A stretch of DNA of 64,000 nt from JADJQU01 sp035490315 (GTDB lineage Bacteria > Planctomycetota > UBA1135 > GCA-002686595), in NCBI GenBank assembly GCA_035490315.1, contig DATHET010000334.1, positions 1-64,000 of the forward strand. The letters are read 5' to 3'. The notes beneath the pieces are model-generated. The model did not search any database, was not told the DNA's origin, and was given only the letters and a program-made list of their open reading frames with translations. The position numbers and the translations under genes were made by a program. Positions within the stretch are counted from its first letter, which is position 1; each line of letters opens with the position of its first letter. Shown here one piece after another: positions 27,853 through 34,369 of the stretch.

Positions 27853-27986
27853 GGGTCGGGCGTTGCCTGACCCCCGACACGAGCTTGCTGCACACGGACC
27901 TCCTCGCAAGGTCCCGTGAGTCCCTGCGCGAGCTCGAAGGGGTTATCGGAGAGAACTGGAAGGCATCGCCTAAAGCGGTGCCTTCT
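27853..27986. other. Three consecutive hairpins in a 352-bp gene-free stretch; possible structured RNA
   Basis: Between the tRNA and the cysteine dioxygenase gene (27668-28019) no gene is convincing. Hairpin 1 pairs GGGTCGGGC (27853-27861) with GCCTGACCC around GTT. Hairpin 2 (27881-27935) has an outer GAGCT.../...AGCTC stem and an inner CACGG-ACCT/AGGT-CCCGTG stem. Hairpin 3 pairs AAGGCATCGC (27960-27969) with GCGGTGCCTT around CTAAA. All contain G-T pairs that are compatible with RNA pairing. Hairpin 3 could serve as a 3' end for the minus-strand operon. I could not match it to SRP, 6S, RNase P or tmRNA. Confidence 0.4.
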
Positions 27987-28019
27987 GGTGTTTCCACCCC
28001 CCGCTTCAGACCGGCTGGG

Positions 28020-28589
28020 CTAGCTGGGGCGGGCTGAGAGCGCGCGCTGGCCGCGGACGGAGTAGTAGCTGAGCTGGCGGACCGCGACCCTGCCCGTCTC
28101 GCGGTCGTAGACCTGACAGGTCGAGAAGGGTCGCGAGTAGAGGTGCAGGCTGACCGCCGCAGCCCCGCCCGCCGCCGCGATCTCGTGCAGGGCGATCTCG
28201 TCGGTGATGAACGCGACCTGGTTGCGGGCGCAAAGCCGCGCGGCGGACTTGGGGCTGAGCATCCCCGGCTGGGTCTGCTCCTCGGGGAAATGGAACAGGG
28301 TCTCCGTGACCCCCCCATCGAGCACCGCCATCCAGCAGCGCTGACCCTCGTGGTTGTGGATCGGGCTCTTCTGGCCGGCCGCCCAGCACAGGAGCAGGAG
28401 CTCGAACTGCGCTTCGTGGTGCACGAGGTTGCGCGTGTAACACTGCGTGTCGAACATCGCCCAGTCGCGCCAATCCTGGTGATCGCTCGCGTAGCGCGAA
28501 AGCAGGCTCGCCACCTGGGAACCCTTGGAATCGCGCTGGAATTCGCGGGTCAGGTCCTGGCACAAATCGAGCAGCGGGAGGTTCTTCAT
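28020..28589 (-). CDS. Cysteine dioxygenase (thiol dioxygenase cupin)
   Basis: A 189-residue protein that should oxidise cysteine to cysteine sulfinate with O2 and Fe(II). The facial triad is H78 and H80 in SPIHNHEGQRC and H135 in EIALHEIA. The Ser-His-Tyr catalytic triad matches SLHLY at 147-151. C85 lies seven residues after H78, exactly where animal cysteine dioxygenases have the Cys that cross-links to Tyr; the Tyr partner is Y151. As I recall, many bacterial homologues have Gly at the Cys position, so this copy looks mammalian-like. It is the last gene of a three-gene minus-strand operon, 23 bases after the NifS-like gene, which makes use of cysteine sulfinate by that enzyme plausible. 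Confidence 0.9.
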   Translation of the reverse strand: MKNLPLLDLCQDLTREFQRDSKGSQVASLLSRYASDHQDWRDWAMFDTQCYTRNLVHHEAQFELLLLCWAAGQKSPIHNHEGQRCWMAVLDGGVTETLFHFPEEQTQPGMLSPKSAARLCARNQVAFITDEIALHEIAAAGGAAAVSLHLYSRPFSTCQVYDRETGRVAVRQLSYYSVRGQRALSARPS

Positions 28590-28612
28590 CGTGCGGGGCT
28601 CGCAGCCAGAGA

Positions 28613-29752
28613 CTACCGCGAACCCGACTTCTGCGACAGCGCCAGGCAGGCCTCGAGCGCGTCGGCAAGGGCGCGCACGCCCGCCAGGGTGGAATGGACG
28701 CCCAGGCTGAAACGCAGACTGGAGCGCGCGCGCTCTCCGCCCAGGCCCATGGCTTCGAGCACATGGCTGGTCTCGCCGCGGGCGCCGGCGGCTCCGGCGG
28801 AAACGCTGATCCCGCGCGCGCCGAGCGACTGAACCAGCTCCGCGGCGTCGGCGCCGGGGAAGCAGACATTGAGCGTGTTGGGAAGGCAGGCGCCCGAGCC
28901 GTTGCGCTGAGCCAGGGGAAATTTCTCGCGCAGCAGAGTCCACAGCTGGTCGCGCAAGCCGCCGATGCGCGCCGGCGTGCCGAGCGCGCCTTCGCCGAGC
29001 AGCTCGATCGCGCGGGCGAAGGCGACGGCTCCCGGCGTGTTCTCGCTGCCCCCGCGCAGACCTCCCTGCTGTCCACAGCCGTGGATCAAGGGCTCGATCG
29101 ATGTCCCTTCGCGCACGACGAGCACGCCGCAGCCCTTCGGCGAATACAGCTTGTGGCTCGAGAGCGAGAGCAGGTCGCAACCGATCGCATCGATGTCGAT
29201 CCTGATTTTTCCCAGGGCGCCGACGGCGTCGACATGGGTGCGCACGCCGCGTGCGCGGCACAGCTCTGCGATCTCTTCGACGGGCTGCACCACGCCGGTC
29301 TCGTTGTTCGCGGCCATGATCGAGACGAGCTTCGTGTCCGCTCGCAAGGCCGCCGCGACGTCCGCCGCGCGCACCGCGCCGTCGCTGCCCGGCAAGAGGA
29401 AATCGACGTCGAATCCATCGCGCTGCAGGGCGCGCGCCGTGCCGAGCACCGACTTGTGCTCGATCGCGCTGGTCACGATGTGGCCGCGTCCCGCGCGTCG
29501 AGCGCTGCCCGTGATCGCCCAGTTGTTCGACTCGGTGCCGCCGGAGGTGAAGAAGATCTCCGCGGGCTTGCACGAGATTCCGGCCGCGATCTGCTCGCGC
29601 GCGCGAGCGATGGCCTGGGCCGCGCGCCGACCTTGCGGATGCGAAGCGGATGCGTTGGCGTAGCCTTCGCGCATCCAGCCGAGCGCGGCTTCGAGCACGC
29701 GCTCATCGACCGGAGTCGAGCCGTTGACATCGAAGTACAGCTCGTCTTTCAT
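28613..29752 (-). CDS. NifS/IscS-like class V PLP enzyme without the active-site cysteine
   Basis: A 379-residue fold-type I enzyme. PLP-binding features are intact: FFTSGGTESNNWAI, TSAIEHKSV, MAANNETGVVQPVEEI, and the Schiff-base lysine K201 in SLSSHKLYSPKGCGVL. In IscS/NifS the persulfide cysteine lies in a loop of the form VSSGSAC...PSYVL. The aligned segment here is VSAGAAGARGETSHVL (317-332): the Cys position is Gly323 and the loop is about two residues shorter. Persulfide-based cysteine desulfuration is therefore unlikely. NifS-type enzymes can release sulfite from cysteine sulfinate without that Cys, and the next gene makes cysteine sulfinate, so a cysteine-sulfinate desulfinase role is my inference. 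It overlaps the upstream cupin gene by four bases. Confidence 0.85.
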   Translation of the reverse strand: MKDELYFDVNGSTPVDERVLEAALGWMREGYANASASHPQGRRAAQAIARAREQIAAGISCKPAEIFFTSGGTESNNWAITGSARRAGRGHIVTSAIEHKSVLGTARALQRDGFDVDFLLPGSDGAVRAADVAAALRADTKLVSIMAANNETGVVQPVEEIAELCRARGVRTHVDAVGALGKIRIDIDAIGCDLLSLSSHKLYSPKGCGVLVVREGTSIEPLIHGCGQQGGLRGGSENTPGAVAFARAIELLGEGALGTPARIGGLRDQLWTLLREKFPLAQRNGSGACLPNTLNVCFPGADAAELVQSLGARGISVSAGAAGARGETSHVLEAMGLGGERARSSLRFSLGVHSTLAGVRALADALEACLALSQKSGSR

Positions 29753-30147
29753 CGCGCGGATTCCGCGGCGGTCAGCCGCACTCCCCCATGGGCCACCGCG
29801 AACATCAGGCAGGCCGGGTTGGCGTCATCGATCCCCGCTCGGGGATCGCCGAGGGCCACCGGTGCGTGCCGGCTGCCGGCGGCGTAGCGCAGGTAGCTCC
29901 CGGCCCGATGGTCTCCCTCGGCGTCGCGGTAGCCGCCGCTGAGGATCAGGACCTCCTCGACGCCGATGTGCTCGTGCTCGGGGTAGGAGGAACCGGGCTC
30001 CATCCGGATCAGGACGGTCGAATCCCCGCTCTCGGACAGGTGCAGGGAGCACCAGGACACCCCGGGATGGCGGGTCGGGCGCCATTGCGCTTCCCCCGCT
30101 TTGGCCCAGGCGGCTTCGATTCCCGTGCGCAATTCGATCAGGCTCAT
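29749..30147 (-). CDS. Cupin-domain protein (ChrR-cupin-like), first gene of the cysteine operon
   Basis: A 132-residue single cupin barrel. Motif 1 is SSYPEHEHIGVEEVLILSGGY, with H-x-H and a downstream Glu as metal ligands; motif 2 is SYLRYAAGSRHAPVA with the final His. The arrangement recalls the metal-binding cupin of ChrR anti-sigma factors, but no zinc-binding anti-sigma part is present. It could be a second thiol oxygenase, a sulfur-metabolite sensor or a metal-binding accessory. Its stop overlaps the ATG of the NifS-like gene (ATGA), so the products are probably made together. Confidence 0.75.
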   Translation of the reverse strand: MSLIELRTGIEAAWAKAGEAQWRPTRHPGVSWCSLHLSESGDSTVLIRMEPGSSYPEHEHIGVEEVLILSGGYRDAEGDHRAGSYLRYAAGSRHAPVALGDPRAGIDDANPACLMFAVAHGGVRLTAAESAR

Positions 30148-30239
30148 CGTCCCAGAGCCTAACGCCGGGGACCGCCTTCCGGGGCAGGTCGGGGTCCCCC
30201 CGCGGCGCTTTCTAACAGAAAGTTCAGACTTCCAGGCTT

Positions 30240-30425
30240 GGCCGGGGGCACGAAAACGTCACCTCCAATTCCGGAGAAAGGCGTGGAGCGCCTAGCCATT
30301 CGAGCTAGGCTTTTGACGTGATCGTGGTTCGCCACGAACACAGGTGAGGTTTCATCGGGAGGTGACGGTGCTCATGCGAGCGGTGCCGTTACCCGGGAAG
30401 CTTGGTGGAACCTCCTCTCTCCCTC
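30240..30425 (+). ncRNA. Candidate structured RNA with two mutually exclusive folds
   Basis: No gene occupies 30148-30524. On the plus strand CGTCACCTCC (30257-30266) is a perfect partner of GGAGGTGACG (30358-30367). Between them lie GGCG/CGCC (30280-30292), GCCTAGC/GCTAGGC (30290-30310, followed by TTTT), and CGTGG-TTCG-CCACG (30323-30336). The same GGAGGTGACGG can instead pair with CCGTTACC (30386-30393) and ACCTCC (30410-30415). A strong terminator follows. The layout looks like a stand-alone regulatory RNA or an attenuator; there is no plus-strand gene just downstream. Family unknown, 5' end not determined. Confidence 0.5.
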
Positions 30426-30466
30426 GGGCCGCTGATCGGCAAGGATCAGCGGCCCCCTTTCTTTTC
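30426..30466 (+). terminator. Strong Rho-independent terminator
   Basis: GGGCCGCTGATC (30426-30437) pairs perfectly with GATCAGCGGCCC (30444-30455) around a GGCAAG loop, followed by CCTTTCTTTTC. The T-rich tail is on the plus strand, so it ends a transcript coming from the region of the candidate RNA. A further copy of CCGCTGATC at 30473-30481 could pair with the right arm instead. Confidence 0.85.
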
Positions 30467-30524
30467 AGGGAGCCGCTGATCGCGCCGAGCTTCGAGAGAG
30501 GCGAACGATTCCTTGCGCGATCGA

Positions 30525-32162
30525 TCAGGGTGTGACGAGCCAGGTGTGCGCCGCGCCGTCGCTTTCGAACAGCGTCAGCTCGAGTGTCTGCGGATCGTAG
30601 GTCCAGCTCGCCGTGGCGATCCCGTCGCGCAGCAAGGCGCTCGGGAATTGCGGCCAGTGCGTGATCACGATCTCGTCGCCGGTTGCATCGGCGCTCGCCG
30701 TGGTCACGAGCAAGGGCGCGGTGTTGGTCAAGCCCGCGGCGATCGGATCGATGGACAGCCGCTTCAGGTTCGCGGTCGCACCCACGTGCAGCGCGTTGCT
30801 CTGCGCGTCGAGACTCCAGTCGATCGGCGTGAAGGCTCCCGCCGCATCCTGCTCGAGGTAGAAGCGCTCGTAGATGCCGTCGTGGTCCGCGAGGGTGCGG
30901 CCCGAAGCAGGAACCTGCAGCGTGAACTGTCCGAGCCAGTCGCAAGCCGCCGACGCGTCGATCATGCGCCACAGGTGTCCGATGAACGTCACCACGTTGT
31001 AGCTGTAGGTCGGACCGGGCACGCGGCCGAGCGCCGTCTGCAGGTGGTGGTCGAGCACGTCGTTCTGCTCGGGCAGGTAACTGATCGTGTCCACCGAGGG
31101 ACGCCAGGTCGCCAGCGGAGTCGAGCCCAGATTGCGCGCGAGATCGGTGGTCGGATCGACGATCAGCGTCGCGGAATTGAAGTCGATCACCGAGGAACGC
31201 GTCATGTTCCAGGGATCGGCCGAGCCGGCGCTGCCGTCGCCGAACCAGAAATCGAGGATGAAACGCACCGGCGGATCGTGCAGGTAGGTGTTGTTGATCG
31301 ACACTCCGCCGGAGTGGTTGATCAGCGCCGCGAACATCGCGTGGGCCGGATCGCGGTGGCGGGCGGCATAGTTCAGCGCGGCTCCGCCTCCCATCGAGAA
31401 ACCGATCCCGTAGATGCGCTGGCGATCGATGCGCAGAGTCGCGTTGGCCAGCATCCAGTCGAGCACTGCTTCGGTGTTGACCTGGCTCTCGAGCGAGCCG
31501 AAGTGCTTCTTCGAGCCGGCGAGCGGGCAGACCAGGAACCAGCCGCGCTTGGCGCATTCCTTCACGAAGTCGGTGTTCTGCAGCACGTCGTTGTGCGACG
31601 AGCCGTACTTGTGGAACACCACCAGCAAAGGCGCCGGATCCATGGGCATCGGCGTCGGCACCATCAAGTTGAACGGCTCGACGAAGGGCGTCGGCGGGTA
31701 GAGCGTGTAGGTGCGCAAGCGGTAGCGCGGCGAATGCAGCGGCGTTCCGCCCGAGGAGATTCCAGTGTTGGGCTCATCGCTGCCTTCGAAGTCACCGGCT
31801 TCCACACGGCCCCCTGACTGCGCGAGCTGCGCCAGGAAATCCGGAAGCGCGTCCTCCTCGGCGGAGAGGATCGAGTGCTCGGTCACCGGGAACTGTCCGC
31901 CGCCCTTGGGGTCGATGCCGATCGGCTCCTGGAAGAACATCGATCCGCGCGAGATGCGCGTGCCGGGAACTCCGCGATCGATAGCGAGCAATTCTTCGCG
32001 TTCGCGCGCCGCACGCTGGTCAGCGTTTTCCGGCGCTACGACCTCTACGGCCTTCTCGGGAAGGAGCAGGGCGCGGGCTGCCTGCCAGTTTTCCGCGGTA
32101 CAAGCGCTCCCACAGGCCGAGCGCAGCATTTCGAGAAGGAACAGTGCAATCGATAGATCCAT
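30525..32162 (-). CDS. Exported alpha/beta hydrolase, PHB-depolymerase/feruloyl-esterase-like
   Basis: About 545 residues from the ATG at 32162; the frame allows 16 more residues to 32210. The N-terminus is hydrophobic (MDLSIALFLLEMLRSACGSA) and probably an export signal. The alpha/beta hydrolase core begins near PLLVVFHKYGSSHNDVLQ. The nucleophile elbow is GIGFSMGGGAALNYA, and the oxyanion and cap regions include the Asn/Asp-rich NNTYLHDPPVRFILDFWFG. The C-terminal 130 residues are beta-rich and may be a separate binding module. A histidine in TFIGHLWRMID may complete the triad. The substrate, polyester or carbohydrate ester, is unknown. It stands alone, with the RNA/terminator region 3' of it and a 193-base gap before it. 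Confidence 0.72.
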   Translation of the reverse strand: MDLSIALFLLEMLRSACGSACTAENWQAARALLLPEKAVEVVAPENADQRAAREREELLAIDRGVPGTRISRGSMFFQEPIGIDPKGGGQFPVTEHSILSAEEDALPDFLAQLAQSGGRVEAGDFEGSDEPNTGISSGGTPLHSPRYRLRTYTLYPPTPFVEPFNLMVPTPMPMDPAPLLVVFHKYGSSHNDVLQNTDFVKECAKRGWFLVCPLAGSKKHFGSLESQVNTEAVLDWMLANATLRIDRQRIYGIGFSMGGGAALNYAARHRDPAHAMFAALINHSGGVSINNTYLHDPPVRFILDFWFGDGSAGSADPWNMTRSSVIDFNSATLIVDPTTDLARNLGSTPLATWRPSVDTISYLPEQNDVLDHHLQTALGRVPGPTYSYNVVTFIGHLWRMIDASAACDWLGQFTLQVPASGRTLADHDGIYERFYLEQDAAGAFTPIDWSLDAQSNALHVGATANLKRLSIDPIAAGLTNTAPLLVTTASADATGDEIVITHWPQFPSALLRDGIATASWTYDPQTLELTLFESDGAAHTWLVTP

Positions 32163-32355
32163 AGTTTGATTTATTCCGACGGGACCTGGAACCTGCCTGT
32201 TCCATCCCATCCGGGACTCTTCTGTGAAAACCTACCCCGCGAGCATCCGGGGTGACGGATCGACCCGGGAGGTCGATTCCAGGGGGTTCAGCAGGGACGG
32301 CTCTGGCCGGATCCAGCGCGGCGCCGAACGCTGAAAAGCCGCGTTTTTCCGCGGA

Positions 32356-33255
32356 TCAGAGGGCTTCGCCAGGCAGGGGCTCGACAGCGCCGTAGCAGTG
32401 GCCTTCGACCGTGAAAAACTGCACGCGTTCCGCGTCGCGATCGAGCACCGCAATTCTCGTGTGAGCCTGGTCGCGCCCCTCCTCCACCACCACGTCCTCA
32501 GGTCTCTCGACGGCGCCCGTGTCATCGCCGGAGCTGGCCAGCACGCGCACCAGCCGGCCGGAGGAATCGACCACGACCAGCGCCGACTGCTCGCCGCGCA
32601 AGGCGAGCACCCAGCGGCCGTCGCCCAGCGCCGCGGCCGCGCTCGGCTCGACCCGCAGTCCATCGCGAGCTGGGGCGCGGAAAAGGAAGTGGAACTCGCC
32701 GTCGCGGAACACCTGCACGCGCCCAGCCCCGGCTTCGCAGGCCCAGATCCATCGGCCGTGGGCCGTGGCGCGAACCAGGCCGCGGAAGGCGCCCAGGGCA
32801 TGGCCTTCGGAGCGCAGGCTCGCGATCCAGGATCCGTCCTGTCGCGCGAGAGAAAGTGCGTGGCGTCTGCGGCCGCCGCAAGCGATCAGCAGTCGGTCCT
32901 CTTCCTCGCCCTCGACCAGCGCGATGTCGCTGATCTGCGCCAGGTCGCCGCGGCGGTCCTCGCCGTCGCTGGTGTCGTTGCTCGGGGCGCCGCGCAGCTG
33001 CGCGAAGGAGGCGACTTCGCGGCCGAAAACGCTGAAAGCGCGCACGCAGGAACCCGCGCTGTCCGCTACCCACACGGTGCGGTCGCGATCGACGTCGAGG
33101 CCGCTGACCCGCGCGCCTGCGCCGTCGTCGCGCGCGCGGAAGGAGAAGCCCGTGGTGAGCACGCGCCCGTCGAGGTCGTAGGCGCGCACGTGCGCGGTGT
33201 CGGCGTGGCGGCCGACGTAGAGCACTCCGGACCGCAGGCTCAGGCTGCCATTCAT
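32356..33255 (-). CDS. NHL/SMP-30-type beta-propeller protein
   Basis: A 299-residue protein built of short repeating strands of propeller type, such as GLDVDRDRTVWVADSAGSCVRAF, DIALVEGEEEDRLLIACG, GRWVLALRGEQSALVVVDSSGRLVRVL and PEDVVVEEGRDQAHTRIAVLDRDAERVQFF. These fit NHL-like blades that typically bind protein or ligand partners. No signal peptide is visible from the ATG at 33255 (MNGSLSL), so the location is uncertain. It follows the ZAS/FecR gene by 43 bases in the same orientation and probably shares its transcript. The frame continues upstream, but that part overlaps the FecR gene in another frame. Confidence 0.7.
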   Translation of the reverse strand: MNGSLSLRSGVLYVGRHADTAHVRAYDLDGRVLTTGFSFRARDDGAGARVSGLDVDRDRTVWVADSAGSCVRAFSVFGREVASFAQLRGAPSNDTSDGEDRRGDLAQISDIALVEGEEEDRLLIACGGRRRHALSLARQDGSWIASLRSEGHALGAFRGLVRATAHGRWIWACEAGAGRVQVFRDGEFHFLFRAPARDGLRVEPSAAAALGDGRWVLALRGEQSALVVVDSSGRLVRVLASSGDDTGAVERPEDVVVEEGRDQAHTRIAVLDRDAERVQFFTVEGHCYGAVEPLPGEAL

Positions 33256-33298
33256 CCGCGAGACGATACCCAGTCGGGCGCGGGAGGTGCTTTCCCCG

Positions 33299-34129
33299 CT
33301 ATTTGGCGAAGGCGAGCTGCGCGCTCTCGCCGGTGTCGAGCTCGTGCAGGCCGAGCGAATCGATCGCGCGCAGGTGGCCCTGGCCCGATTCGACGAACAT
33401 CCCCTTCTCGCCGATCGTGAGCTTGGCCTGACCGTCCTCGATCTGGACGATCCCGAACGAGCTGGTGACCCAGAGCGGGCCGTTGACCTCGAGCGAGCCC
33501 GATTCGAGGCGCAGGCGGCGGGTGGAAGGTTCTTCGATCTGGACCTGGGTGCTGGGCGCGAGCAGCACTTCCGATTCGCCGAACAAGAGCCGCGCGCGGC
33601 CGTCTTCGGGAGTGCGCACCCAGTCTCCGCGCTGCAGCTCGCGCTGCGGGGCTCCGACGGCAAGCGGCTCGCCGGTGGAAAAGACCATGCCGGCCAGGGA
33701 TTGCAGCTGAGCTCGCGCCGTTCCGGAGGGCTCCGGTGTCAGGCGGATGGCGGCGTAGAGGACCACGGCCAGGGCGACGACCCAGGTCGCCTTGCCGCGG
33801 CCGGTGCTGGCGAACCCCGCGCGGGCGATGGCGATCGGCGAGAGCACCGCGCGGCGCGGACTCTCTTCCCCATCGCTTGCCTCGTCGGCCCGATCCTCGG
33901 CGTCGACCATCGTGCGGCGCAAGCGCGCGTCGGCGAGCAGCGAATCGCGATACACCTGGTTGCAGTCCTCGCAGCCCTGCAGGTGGGCGCGCAATTCCGG
34001 CGCTTCGCCGAGGGTCTTGCCCTGCTCGAGCAGCGCGGCCAGTTCCTCGCGGGCGGCCTCGCAACGCTGATCCCCAGGCAGGCTGGGATGGCGTACGGGC
34101 AGCGGAATTTCCCCGCGGGTCATCGTCAT
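33299..34129 (-). CDS. ZAS-type zinc-finger / FecR-like transmembrane protein
   Basis: A 276-residue protein from the ATG at 34129, which has AGGA ten bases upstream. An N-terminal zinc-binding anti-sigma-like motif, H-x3-C-x2-C (LRAHLQGCEDCNQVY), is followed by one membrane helix (ATWVVALAVVLYAAIRL) and a C-terminal FecR-like domain of beta strands (GDWVRTPEDGRARLLFGESEVLLAP, LESGSLEVNGPLWVTSSFGIVQI). This is the layout of a membrane anti-sigma regulator, with the FecR part outside the cytoplasm. No sigma-factor gene is adjacent, unlike typical fecI-fecR pairs. It lies downstream of gltX and upstream of the propeller gene, with which it probably works. Confidence 0.8.
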   Translation of the reverse strand: MTMTRGEIPLPVRHPSLPGDQRCEAAREELAALLEQGKTLGEAPELRAHLQGCEDCNQVYRDSLLADARLRRTMVDAEDRADEASDGEESPRRAVLSPIAIARAGFASTGRGKATWVVALAVVLYAAIRLTPEPSGTARAQLQSLAGMVFSTGEPLAVGAPQRELQRGDWVRTPEDGRARLLFGESEVLLAPSTQVQIEEPSTRRLRLESGSLEVNGPLWVTSSFGIVQIEDGQAKLTIGEKGMFVESGQGHLRAIDSLGLHELDTGESAQLAFAK

Positions 34130-34369
34130 GTGCGTCGATTCCTCGGCAGCGTGATGCGCCTGGTCGCCGGCGCCGCCGAGAAGGGCGTGCGAGGCGGAGG
34201 CAGGACGAAGAACGACCGGCCCCACAACAAGAATCGTTCCGCCCAGGACATCACTCGAGGTGTCATGGACGAGCAATCGGCAGATTTGGTTCCCTGCCTG
34301 AGGCCCGGATCATCGATCCAGGCCGTTTCCCGTGCCCGATGGGCCTGGCGGCCCGTGGAAAATGGGCGG

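Noticed and set aside
27945..27990. Possible glycine riboswitch (CGGAGAGAAC)
   Set aside because: The rest of the glycine aptamer core, including the CGCCGAAGG segment, is missing.
27729..28037. Plus-strand open frame of 102 codons
   Set aside because: It has no ribosome site, runs through three hairpins and into the antisense of the cysteine dioxygenase stop, and has no family resemblance.
30380..30420. Resemblance to a cobalamin riboswitch (GGTGCC...GGGAAGCTTGGTGG)
   Set aside because: The B12 box and the GCCACTGT-type segment are absent and no B12-related gene lies downstream.
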